NCBI GenBank assembly: GCA_035283185.1
Contig: DATEUJ010000206.1
Coordinates: 1 to 13,258, forward strand
Direction of reading: 5' to 3'
From: DASSFZ01 sp035283185
GTDB lineage: Bacteria > Chloroflexota > Anaerolineae > Fen-1058
Length of the DNA stretch: 13,258 nt
Shown here: positions 6,799 to 13,201 of the stretch, piece after piece
How the letters are laid out: each line of letters opens with the position of its first letter
How positions within the stretch are numbered: the stretch's first letter is position 1
Made by a program: the position numbers and the translations under genes
Notes under the pieces: model-generated
Database searches by the model: none
The model's input: only the letters and a program-made list of their open reading frames with translations
What the model was told of the DNA's origin: nothing

Positions 6799-8412
6799 AT
6801 GCGGTTGAGCCAACTGATAGCGGCGCTTCCCTCGCTGGAAGCGCGCCCCGATTCGGATCCTGAGATCACGCTCGTCACCGACGACTCGCGTCGAGTGGCG
6901 CCGGGCGCGCTGTTCGTTGCGTATCGCGGCGTGTCGGTCGACGGGCGCCGCTTCATCCCAGACGCCGTCGCGCGCGGCGCGGTGGCGATTGTGGGTGAGC
7001 GCGGAGACCTGACAGGTTTCCAAAACCTGTCAGGTCTTGACGTTCCTTATCTTCAAGTGCGCAGCGGCCGCCAGGCGCTCGCCTATTTGCATGCGGCGTG
7101 GAACGATTTCCCTGCGCGCAGGCTGATCATGATCGGCGTCACGGGCACCGATGGCAAGACGACGACGACCAACCTGATTTACTCTATCCTGAAGGTCGCC
7201 GGCGTCAGGGCGGGCATGATCAGCACGGTCAACGCGGTGATCGGCGACGAGATGCTCGACACGGGTCTGCACGTCACCACGCCCGACGCCGACGAAGTGC
7301 AGCGCTACCTGCGCAGGATGGTCGACGCCGGGCTGACGCACTGCGTGCTCGAGGTCACCTCGCACGGGCTGGCGCATCGCCGCGTCGACGCCTGCGAGTT
7401 CGACGTCGCCGTTGTCACCAACATCACGCACGAGCACCTCGACATACACGGCTCGCTGGAGGGATACCGCGCCGCTAAAGCGCGGCTGTTCGAATCGCTG
7501 GCGGCGGCATACGACAAGGGCGTTCCCAAGACCGCGGTGCTCAACGTCGACGATGCCTCGTATGGCTATCTGCGCCCTCGCGTTCGGGGACGTGTGCTGG
7601 CCTACCGGATTGTTCGCCACGGAGACACGGAGGTCACGGAGACTCTTAGAGAAAACGCCGTGTCTCCGTGGCGAGATCGCGCGATTCGGGCCACCGACGT
7701 CGTTTATGAACCGGACGCGATTCGGTTCGTCGCACAGGACGACAGCCTTAGCGTTCCGATCGAAACGTCGCTCGTCGGGGAGTACAACGTGTCGAACTGC
7801 CTGGCGGCGCTCGCGGCGACAGCCGGCGCGCTCGGCGTCCCGCCCGAGGCCGCCGCGCGCGGCATCGCCGGGCTGAAGAGCGTGCCTGGCCGCATGGAGC
7901 GCGTCGACGAGGGGCAGGCTTTCATCGCCGTCGTCGATTTTGCGCACACGCCGAACGCATTGGACAAGGCCATCGCCGCCGCGCGCACGATGACGCAAGG
8001 ACAGGTGATCGTCGTGTTCGGATCGGCCGGCCTGCGCGATCGTGAGAAGCGCCGCATGATGGGCGAGGTGGCCGGTCGGTATGCGGACAAAATCGTGATC
8101 ACCGCCGAGGACCCGCGCACCGAGCCGCTCGACGCCATCATGGATGCCACCGTCCACGCCGTCGCCGCGCAGGGACGCGCCGAAGGCGTCGATTTCTGGC
8201 GCGTGCCCGATCGCGGCGAGGCGATCGCCCTTGCCTGCTCGCTCGCCCAGCCGGGCGACGTCGTGATGGCCTGCGGCAAGGGCCACGAGCAGAGCATGTG
8301 CTTCGGCGAGACCGAACATGCGTGGGACGACCGCGCAGCGATGCGCGCCGCGCTGAGAGGACAGCCGCTCAGGACGCTGCCGACGGCAGGTGCAATGAAG
8401 AATGCAGAATGA
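6799..8412 (+). CDS. murE: UDP-N-acetylmuramyl-tripeptide synthetase MurE
   Basis: Cytoplasmic Mur ligase that adds the third amino acid to UDP-MurNAc-L-Ala-D-Glu in peptidoglycan precursor synthesis. Seen in order: the N-terminal UDP-binding domain (DDSRRVAPGALFVAYRG), ATP-binding VTGTDGKTTT with K120, the EVTSHGLAHRR and NITHEHLDIHG stretches, carbamylation-type K227 in EGYRAAKARLF, VDFAHTPNAL, and the C-terminal domain with FGSAGLRDREKRR and GKGHEQ. The specificity motif reads E437-D-P-R instead of the DNPR of meso-diaminopimelate enzymes, so the residue added is uncertain. L-ornithine or another diamino acid is possible, and some Chloroflexota have L-Orn peptidoglycan. Two perfect palindromic repeats are embedded in frame, at residues 69-80 and 272-292, both at expected loop positions. 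Length is 537 codons, longer than E. coli MurE (about 495), which fits these insertions. The start ATG 6799 is preceded by a -10 box rather than a ribosome site. The stop codon lies inside a heptad hairpin. Confidence 0.93.
   Translation: MRLSQLIAALPSLEARPDSDPEITLVTDDSRRVAPGALFVAYRGVSVDGRRFIPDAVARGAVAIVGERGDLTGFQNLSGLDVPYLQVRSGRQALAYLHAAWNDFPARRLIMIGVTGTDGKTTTTNLIYSILKVAGVRAGMISTVNAVIGDEMLDTGLHVTTPDADEVQRYLRRMVDAGLTHCVLEVTSHGLAHRRVDACEFDVAVVTNITHEHLDIHGSLEGYRAAKARLFESLAAAYDKGVPKTAVLNVDDASYGYLRPRVRGRVLAYRIVRHGDTEVTETLRENAVSPWRDRAIRATDVVYEPDAIRFVAQDDSLSVPIETSLVGEYNVSNCLAALAATAGALGVPPEAAARGIAGLKSVPGRMERVDEGQAFIAVVDFAHTPNALDKAIAAARTMTQGQVIVVFGSAGLRDREKRRMMGEVAGRYADKIVITAEDPRTEPLDAIMDATVHAVAAQGRAEGVDFWRVPDRGEAIALACSLAQPGDVVMACGKGHEQSMCFGETEHAWDDRAAMRAALRGQPLRTLPTAGAMKNAE
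7005..7037. repeat. Perfect 15-base palindrome inside murE (AGACCTG family)
   Basis: AGACCTGACAGGTTT (7005-7019), spacer CCA, AAACCTGTCAGGTCT (7023-7037): perfect arms, 33 bases in all, a multiple of three. It is translated as part of GDLTGFQNLSGL (murE residues 69-80), between the expected end of one strand and VPYLQVRSG. It shares the AGACCTG...CAGGT core with 6597-6662. Confidence 0.95.
7614..7674. repeat. Perfect 17-base inverted repeat inside murE (CCACGGAGACACGG family)
   Basis: TCGCCACGGAGACACGG (7614-7630) and its exact reverse complement (7658-7674) enclose a 27-base spacer that contains a further CACGGAGA copy. The frame is kept, encoding residues 272-292 (within VRHGDTEVTETLRENAVSPW). 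A half-copy of the same unit stands at 10896-10922. Confidence 0.95.
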
Positions 8413-8441
8413 AGAATTCTGAATTCTACATTCTGCCTTCG
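8393..8441. repeat. Second heptad family forming a hairpin over the murE stop
   Basis: Seven in-phase 7-base units (CAATGAA, GAATGCA, GAATGAA, GAATTCT, GAATTCT, ACATTCT, GCCTTCG). They fold into a hairpin: GCAGAATG (8404-8411) pairs with CATTCTGC (8429-8436) and AGAATTC (8413-8419) with GAATTCT (8421-8427), with one A/A mismatch and an almost absent loop. The murE TGA (8410-8412) is within it, so the last residues MKNAE come from the repeat. It could slow or attenuate transcription into the glycosyltransferase gene. No U-run follows, so I do not call it a terminator. Confidence 0.8.
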
Positions 8442-8460
8442 TGTCGTTTGATGTGCCATC

Positions 8461-9444
8461 ATGTCAGATCTCGGTATCGTCATCGTTTCCTACAACGTTT
8501 GCGCTTTGCTGCGCGACTGCCTGAAATCGGCGCAGGCCAACGAGGGCGTTCGCTTTTCAATCTGCGTCGTCGACAACGGTTCCCCGGATGACAGCGCCGG
8601 CATGGTCGAGCGCGAGTTCCCCCAAATCCATCTCATTCGCAACAGCAACAGCGGTTACGCCGCCGGCAACAACCTGGGCCTGAGATATTTCGGTTTCAGC
8701 GAGAAATCGGATCCAACTTCAAACTTCAAATTTCAAACTTCAAATTACCAATCCCCAATCTCCAATCTCCAATCTCCAATCCCTACTCCCCAGGATCCTA
8801 CGGGCAAGCCGCCGCGTTACGCTCTTCTGCTGAACCCCGACACCATCGTCCCGCCCGACGCCTTCGTGCGTGTCGTGGCCTATATGGACGCGCATCCCGA
8901 CGTCGGCGTGCTCGGCGTGAAGCTGGTTCGCGCCGACGGCTCGCTCGATCTCGCCTGCCGTCGCTCGTTTCCCACGCCGGAAGTGTCGTTTTATCGGCTC
9001 GCGGGCTTGAGCAAGCTGTTCCCGCGCAGCCCGCGCTTTGGGCGCTACAACATGACGTTCCTGGACCCGGACCGGCAGGCCGAAGTGGACTCGGTCGTCG
9101 GCGCGTTCATGCTCGTGCGCAGCGAGGCCATCGCGCAGGCCGGGTTGCTCGACGAGACGTTCTGGATGTACGGCGAAGACCTCGATTGGGCGTACCGCAT
9201 TAAGCAGCGCGGCTGGAAGGTGTTGTACTACCCGGAAGTGACCGTGCTGCATCTCAAGCGGTCGTCGAGCGCGAGCAGCGCGCGGGCGCGGTACGAGTTC
9301 CAGCGCGCGATGTGGGTGTTCTACTGCAAACACTATCGGGCCGTGACGCCGCGCTGGCTCGACGCGCTCGTGCGCCTGGGCCTCGGCCTGCGCGGCGGCC
9401 GGCGGCTGCTCGCCGAGATGACCCGCGACGGAGGCAGGCAGTGA
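8461..9444 (+). CDS. GT2 family glycosyltransferase (rhamnosyltransferase-like) with in-frame repeat insertion
   Basis: Inverting GT-A glycosyltransferase of the WbbL/COG1216 type, adding a nucleotide-activated sugar to a lipid-linked or surface glycan on the cytoplasmic face. Seen: IVIVSYNVCALLRDCL at the N-terminus, VVDNGSPDD, NSGYAAGNNLGL, LLLNPD (N125-P-D127, the metal-binding site position), VVGAFMLVRSEAI and GEDLDW (E239-D240, catalytic base region). The sugar and acceptor cannot be told. Between GNNLGLRYF and RYALLLNPD, where relatives have a short loop, lies an 84-base heptad repeat insertion that adds 28 residues rich in Ser, Asn, Gln and Pro (about 85-112), with DPT at both ends. 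No stop or frame loss results. The start ATG 8461 has no clear ribosome site; it lies 48 bases after murE and the gene is probably read from the same transcript. The end overlaps the next gene by 4 bases. Confidence 0.9.
   Translation: MSDLGIVIVSYNVCALLRDCLKSAQANEGVRFSICVVDNGSPDDSAGMVEREFPQIHLIRNSNSGYAAGNNLGLRYFGFSEKSDPTSNFKFQTSNYQSPISNLQSPIPTPQDPTGKPPRYALLLNPDTIVPPDAFVRVVAYMDAHPDVGVLGVKLVRADGSLDLACRRSFPTPEVSFYRLAGLSKLFPRSPRFGRYNMTFLDPDRQAEVDSVVGAFMLVRSEAIAQAGLLDETFWMYGEDLDWAYRIKQRGWKVLYYPEVTVLHLKRSSSASSARARYEFQRAMWVFYCKHYRAVTPRWLDALVRLGLGLRGGRRLLAEMTRDGGRQ
8709..8798. repeat. Heptad tract flanked by GGATCC duplications inside the glycosyltransferase gene
   Basis: Eleven 7-base units (8713-8789; CAAACTT-like then CCAATCT-like) lie between GGATCC at 8709-8714 and GGATCC at 8793-8798. 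The two GGATCC copies are 84 bases apart, equal to 12 heptads and 28 codons, so the insertion keeps the frame. The pattern matches the tract at 1975-2086: a CAAACTT-type half followed by a CCAATC-type half. Confidence 0.9.
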
Positions 9445-10859
9445 GCAAGCGCAAGGTGCGTGCTTTCTTCGGCATTACTTTGGTGCTCGGCGACATACTG
9501 ATGGCGGCCATGGCCTTTGTGTTTTCCTACCTCCTTCGACTGTCGCTGGCGCTGCCCGACGCGGCGGTCAACGTCGCGCCGCTCAACGAGTACCTGGGGC
9601 TGCTCGTGGTCTTCGTCGGATCGATGGTCATCGTGTTCTTCTTCGCGCGCTTGTATCACCAGGGGCGGGCGATCTCGCGCATCGACGAGCTGTACACCGT
9701 TTTCGGCGCGGTGTCGATCAGCTCCATGATGTCGGTGGCGCTGTCCGTGCTGCTGTTCAAGAACAGCGCGTTCGAGCTGGACTTTCCGCGCGCGATGGTG
9801 ATCTACGCCTGGCTCCTGACGATCGTCCTGGTGACGCTCGGCCGGCTGCTCCATCACCGGGTGCAGGGACAGTTGCAGGCGCGCGGCGTGGGGCGCGACC
9901 GGGTGCTGATCGTCGGCGCGAGCGAGACCGGCAACATGATCCTGCAGAAGATCAAATGGTCGCCTCAACTGGGCTACCAGGTTGTCGGGCTGGTCACGCG
10001 CAACCCGGACTTCGCGCTGAGCGAGGTGTTTGGCACCACGGTCGTAGGCGCCGTCGACGATCTGCCGCGCCTGATTCAGGAGCATCAGGTTGACGAGGTG
10101 ATCATCGCGCTGCCGGAGGCCACGCACACGGAGGTCCTCGACCTGGTCGCCAAGTGCGACCACGGCAGGATCAACGTCAAAGTGTTCCCCGACGTCTTTC
10201 AGATCATCGCCAGCCAGGTGTCGATCGACGACCTGGGCGGGCTGCCTCTGCTGTCGATGCGCGACGTGCGGCTGCGCGGCTGGCACGTCACGCTCAAGCG
10301 CGCTTTCGATTTCGTCGTATCGGCGATCGTGCTCGTACTCCTGTCTCCCCTGATGCTGTTCGTGGCGCTGCTCGTCAAGCTGGAGTCGCCGGGGTCGGTC
10401 TTCTACGCGCAGGAGCGCATGGGACTTGACGCCAGGCCGTTCATGATGCTGAAGTTTCGCTCGATGCGCCGCGATGCGGAGGCGAACGGCCCGGGCTGGA
10501 CAACCCCGGACGATCCGCGCCGCACCCGCCTCGGCGCGATCCTGCGCCGCCTCAACGTCGACGAGCTGCCGCAATTGATCAACGTGGTGGTCGGCGAGAT
10601 GAGCTTGGTCGGCCCGCGCCCCGAGCGGCCGGTGTACGTCGAGCAGTTCAAGAAGACGATCCCGCGCTACATGGAGCGGCACAAAGAAAAGGCCGGCATC
10701 ACCGGCTGGGCGCAAGTCAACGGGCTGCGCGGCGACACATCGATCGCCGAGCGCACCAAGTACGACCTGTGGTACATCGAGAACTGGTCGTTCCTGCTGG
10801 ATCTCAAGATATTGATTCGCACCTTGTTCAGGGTGATCAACGACCGAAACGCGTACTGA
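9441..10859 (+). CDS. Polyprenyl-phosphate sugar-1-phosphate transferase (WbaP/WcaJ-type initiating enzyme)
   Basis: Membrane enzyme that moves a hexose-1-phosphate from a UDP-sugar to undecaprenyl phosphate, the first step of exopolysaccharide or O-unit assembly. Four N-terminal membrane segments (about 6-32, 48-70, 82-107, 113-132) come first. A nucleotide-binding-like fold follows, with RVLIVGASETGNM (154-166). The C-terminal bacterial sugar transferase domain starts at LKRAFDF (285), with its re-entrant hydrophobic segment (290-315), KFRSMRRDAE, the catalytic D374-E375 in VDELPQL, VGPRPERP and GITGWAQVNGLRG. Length (472 residues) is normal for the family. The start is GTG 9441: GGAGG lies 6 bases before it and GTGA overlaps the preceding stop, a classic coupling. 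A longer open frame back to 9312 is only the shadow of the glycosyltransferase gene. The tight pairing with the GT2 gene says the two act on the same glycan. Glucose is the usual sugar for this branch, but galactose is possible. Confidence 0.92.
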   Translation: MSKRKVRAFFGITLVLGDILMAAMAFVFSYLLRLSLALPDAAVNVAPLNEYLGLLVVFVGSMVIVFFFARLYHQGRAISRIDELYTVFGAVSISSMMSVALSVLLFKNSAFELDFPRAMVIYAWLLTIVLVTLGRLLHHRVQGQLQARGVGRDRVLIVGASETGNMILQKIKWSPQLGYQVVGLVTRNPDFALSEVFGTTVVGAVDDLPRLIQEHQVDEVIIALPEATHTEVLDLVAKCDHGRINVKVFPDVFQIIASQVSIDDLGGLPLLSMRDVRLRGWHVTLKRAFDFVVSAIVLVLLSPLMLFVALLVKLESPGSVFYAQERMGLDARPFMMLKFRSMRRDAEANGPGWTTPDDPRRTRLGAILRRLNVDELPQLINVVVGEMSLVGPRPERPVYVEQFKKTIPRYMERHKEKAGITGWAQVNGLRGDTSIAERTKYDLWYIENWSFLLDLKILIRTLFRVINDRNAY

Positions 10860-10895
10860 CCGCGCCCGCTCCTTATCCCGCTTCCTGAGAATCAA

Positions 10896-10922
10896 CCACG
10901 GAGATCACGGAGATCACGAAGG
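10896..10922. repeat. Half-copy of the CCACGGAGA repeat upstream of the FHA promoter
   Basis: CCACGGAGAT CACGGAGAT CACGAAGG: two exact CACGGAGAT units in tandem and a third degenerate one. It matches the left arm of the murE element at 7614-7674 (CCACGGAGA plus CACGG). It ends only 8 bases before the TTGACA box of the next gene. Confidence 0.75.
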
Positions 10923-10930
10923 TTCCCGGT

Positions 10931-10959
10931 TTGACAAGGCCAGGCGATCTTCGTATACT
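10931..10959 (+). promoter_or_regulatory. Near-consensus sigma70-type promoter for the FHA gene
   Basis: TTGACA (10931-10936), 17-base spacer, TATACT (10954-10959). It is one of the two best promoter matches in the window and gives a leader of about 35 bases with AGGAG at 10988-10992 before ATG 11001. Confidence 0.75.
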
Positions 10960-11000
10960 GCGCCCAACCGGCCAAACTCCGGTGACCAGGAGACTGTATC

Positions 11001-11588
11001 ATGCAGGCTGCTCCGCTTCTCAAGCTGACGATGCAGCAAGGCCCACGTCCCGATCAGACCTTCGAGCTGCATAAGGATGTCTACACGCTGGGCCGCGAGG
11101 CCGGCAACGACATCATCATCAACGATCCGCAGATCTCGCGCCATCACGCGCGCCTGACCCTTCAGGGCGGCTCGTACGTTTTGGAGGACCTGGGCAGCAC
11201 CAACGGCTCGTTCGTCAACGGCCGCCGCATCACGGGGCCGACGGCCTTGTCGCCGGGCGACATGGTCGGATTGGGCGATACCGTGGTTTTGTCCGTGTCC
11301 GGCGCGATGGATGCGGCCGCCACACAGGTGAGCCGCGTTCCGCAAACTGCCCCGTCCATGCAGGCTGCGCGCCCTTCCGCTCCAACTCCGTCGCGGCCTC
11401 CGCCTGTCGCTCAGGTCGGAGTGTCACAAAATACACAGCGGATGTTCGTGATCGGCTGCGCGGCATTGACGCTTGTCGTCATCATCTGCATGATGGCGCT
11501 CGTCGCCTGGTCTTTCCTCGACTGCCCGTCGTTCGAGGCATTCTGGGAGGGTCTGCCCATCCTGGGCAGTATCCAGGTCAGTTGTTAG
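11001..11588 (+). CDS. FHA-domain protein with C-terminal membrane anchor
   Basis: Phosphothreonine-binding protein, probably a signalling or scaffold partner for a Ser/Thr protein kinase. No kinase gene is in the window. The FHA domain covers about residues 5-100, with the expected G31-R32, S46-R47-H48-H49 and S66-T67-N68-G69 phosphopeptide-binding motifs. A Pro/Ala/Ser-rich linker (about 103-145) follows, then one membrane segment (about 148-171) and a short 20-odd residue tail ending in Cys. With no signal peptide, the FHA domain should face the cytoplasm, hung on the membrane by its C-terminus. The start ATG 11001 has AGGAG with an 8-base spacer, preceded by a strong promoter, so it is its own transcription unit rather than part of the glycan operon. 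It ends at a strong terminator. The binding partner is unknown. Confidence 0.9.
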   Translation: MQAAPLLKLTMQQGPRPDQTFELHKDVYTLGREAGNDIIINDPQISRHHARLTLQGGSYVLEDLGSTNGSFVNGRRITGPTALSPGDMVGLGDTVVLSVSGAMDAAATQVSRVPQTAPSMQAARPSAPTPSRPPPVAQVGVSQNTQRMFVIGCAALTLVVIICMMALVAWSFLDCPSFEAFWEGLPILGSIQVSC

Positions 11589-11590
11589 AC

Positions 11591-11633
11591 AAATAAGAAC
11601 CCCGGCCTTTCCAAGAGACCGGGGTTCTTATTT
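11591..11633. terminator. Bidirectional intrinsic terminator between FHA and hydrolase genes
   Basis: A perfect 15-base stem, AAATAAGAACCCCGG (11591-11605) with CCGGGGTTCTTATTT (11619-11633), and a 13-base loop. The GC core is flanked by A/T ends, giving a U-rich tail in both directions. It starts 2 bases after the FHA stop, and its right arm contains the TAA stop (11630-11628) of the convergent hydrolase gene, so one structure serves both genes. Confidence 0.9.
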
Positions 11634-12644
11634 CGCGCTCCGCCAGTACACTATCTCTCCGCGCCGAAAGCTTTCCACGCGCCTTTGCTCCTCCAGCCAT
11701 TCCAGGTGGCCGATCACCTCCGACAACGCAAGGAAAGAATCGATGGGGCCGAGCCTCCCGAACATCGGCCTGCTGACTTCGTACGCCGTCATCTCCCCGT
11801 TCTGGAGCAGGCTGCCGATGCGCTGCGCACGCCGGCTGTGGAACCTCAACCGCTGCCGGACGAGCTTGTCCACGTCGGTGATCGGCTCGCCGTGGCCGGT
11901 CCACGCGATCGACGGATGCATGTCGGCGGCGCGCTGCATCTCGCGGACGTATTCGACGAGGCGGTGCGGCTTGGGCGCGCCGGGGTGCGGCGGCGGCTCG
12001 ACGACCGGGTTGCTGCTGATGTCGCGCAGCAAGTGATCGCTGGACAGCATGACGCGCGATTCCGGCTCGAAGAAGCACAGCATGCCGCCCGCGTGGCCGG
12101 GCATGTGCAGCGCGCGCCACGTCTTCCCGGCGAAGGCCACGCAGTCACCTTCGCCCAGCTCGCGATCGATGCGCACCGCCTCGGCGAAGCGGCCGACGCC
12201 TCTCCGGGCGACGGCCATGCGTTCCTGCTCGCCCGGCGGGGCGCCGGATTCTCGCACGAGCTGGCTGTAAAACGCCAACCGGCGGGCGCGCTCGGTCTCG
12301 TAATCTTCCAGCCACATGCGGTTGTAAGGATGCGTCCAGACTTCACTCCCGTCGCCGTCTCGGGCGATCTCCGCCGCCAGCCCGCAGTGGTCGGAGTGCG
12401 CGTGCGTGACGAGGATGCGCCGGATGTCGCCGCGCTTGAGGCCGAGTACATGCAGCGCCTCGCCGAGCGCCTGGCGCGCCGCGTCGTCGCGCGGGCCGGT
12501 GTCGATCAGCGTGATCGGCTCGTCCGTGGCGAGGTACACGTTGACCGGTCCGACGGGAAACGGCGTCGGCAGAGTGATCTGATAGAGATGATCGAGGACA
12601 GGTCGAGGCACGGGAATCCCAGCGATTCGAGGTTGAAGATTCAA
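11628..12644 (-). CDS. Metallo-beta-lactamase-fold hydrolase
   Basis: Cytoplasmic zinc hydrolase of the glyoxalase II / LACTB2-like group; the substrate is unknown. Seen: THAHSDH with H81, H83, D85 and H86, then MPGHAGG with H184, D203 in SSDHLL, and H251 in TGHGEP, a full two-metal site. The C-terminal third (from about 275) looks like the small helical/winged domain found in this group. The stop is inside the terminator stem. The start is uncertain: TTG 12644 lies inside a heptad repeat and has no ribosome site; GTG 12611 (residue 12) is the main alternative and would begin just before the conserved VLDHLYQITLP. It follows the MaoC gene in the same direction with only the repeat between, so the two are likely co-transcribed. 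A thioesterase-like role on an acyl-CoA product would fit that pairing but is inference. Confidence 0.88.
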   Translation of the reverse strand: MNLQPRIAGIPVPRPVLDHLYQITLPTPFPVGPVNVYLATDEPITLIDTGPRDDAARQALGEALHVLGLKRGDIRRILVTHAHSDHCGLAAEIARDGDGSEVWTHPYNRMWLEDYETERARRLAFYSQLVRESGAPPGEQERMAVARRGVGRFAEAVRIDRELGEGDCVAFAGKTWRALHMPGHAGGMLCFFEPESRVMLSSDHLLRDISSNPVVEPPPHPGAPKPHRLVEYVREMQRAADMHPSIAWTGHGEPITDVDKLVRQRLRFHSRRAQRIGSLLQNGEMTAYEVSRPMFGRLGPIDSFLALSEVIGHLEWLEEQRRVESFRRGEIVYWRSAK

Positions 12645-12676
12645 TCACCAATCACCAATGACCAATCACCAATTAC
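12642..12676. repeat. Five-unit heptad tract between the MaoC and hydrolase genes
   Basis: CAATCAC, CAATCAC, CAATGAC, CAATCAC, CAATTAC in phase. It fills nearly the whole gap from the MaoC stop (12681) and supplies the TTG start candidate of the hydrolase. Same unit as 1975-2086. Confidence 0.9.
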
Positions 12677-12680
12677 CCTA

Positions 12681-13145
12681 TCACTCCGCCCTCGGCTTGC
12701 CTTTCACCACGATCATCCATTCGCCGCGCTGGACGGTCTCGTCGCGCTGGTTCTTGACGACGACGTTGAACGTGACGAAGCCGCCGCTTGCGCCCATCGC
12801 CCGCGTCTTCGTGACCTTGGCCGTCATGTGGACGGTATCGCCGATCTTGATCGGCGCGCGGAACTTCCAGTCGAGCGAGGTGAAGGCCTCGACCGTGCGA
12901 TCAAGGAAGCCAAGCTGCATCGCCAGCCCCGACGCGATCGCCAGCCCGAGCAGCCCGTGCGCCACGCGCTCGCCGAAGATCGACTGTTTGGCATACTCGG
13001 CGTCGACGTGCATGGGGTTCCAGTCGCCGGACAGGCCGGCGAACTGCATGATGTCGGCCTCGCTGATCGTGCGCCCTGCGCTCGTGACCTTCAGGCCAGG
13101 CGTCAGGTCTTCGAAGTACAGGCCGCGCGGTTGGTAGTCGCTCAT
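12681..13145 (-). CDS. MaoC-like hot-dog fold (R)-specific enoyl-CoA hydratase
   Basis: Hot-dog fold protein of 154 residues, the usual length of single-domain MaoC/PhaJ hydratases, which add water to enoyl-CoA to give (R)-3-hydroxyacyl-CoA. The hydratase 2 motif is intact: FAGLSGDWNPMHVD with catalytic D41 and H46, followed by FGERVAHGLL. The strand region DWKFRAPIKIGDTV is also typical. The start ATG 13145 has GGAG with a 7-base spacer. A near-consensus promoter lies about 60 bases upstream and a heptad tract forms most of the leader. It is first in a two-gene unit with the downstream hydrolase. Substrate chain length and pathway (fatty acid, PHA-like or branched acid) cannot be told. Some relatives are dehydratases of other acyl-CoAs. 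Confidence 0.9.
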   Translation of the reverse strand: MSDYQPRGLYFEDLTPGLKVTSAGRTISEADIMQFAGLSGDWNPMHVDAEYAKQSIFGERVAHGLLGLAIASGLAMQLGFLDRTVEAFTSLDWKFRAPIKIGDTVHMTAKVTKTRAMGASGGFVTFNVVVKNQRDETVQRGEWMIVVKGKPRAE

Positions 13146-13166
13146 GAGTTGGCTCCGATGAATGGG

Positions 13167-13194
13167 ATTGGGGATTGGGGATTGGAGATTGGTG
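13167..13194. repeat. Four-unit heptad tract in the maoC leader
   Basis: ATTGGGG, ATTGGGG, ATTGGAG, ATTGGTG in phase, that is CCCCAAT-type units on the minus strand. It begins right where the maoC transcript is predicted to start and ends 21 bases before the start codon. Orientation is opposite to the tract at 12642-12676. Confidence 0.88.
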
Positions 13195-13201
13195 CGGCGG
13201 G

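Noticed and set aside
7030..8319. Long minus-strand open frame opposite murE
   Set aside because: Composition typical of antisense frames in GC-rich DNA; murE motifs are on the other strand.
9333..10895. Long minus-strand open frame opposite the sugar transferase
   Set aside because: Low-complexity Arg/Asp/His/Gln translation; the sugar transferase explains the region.
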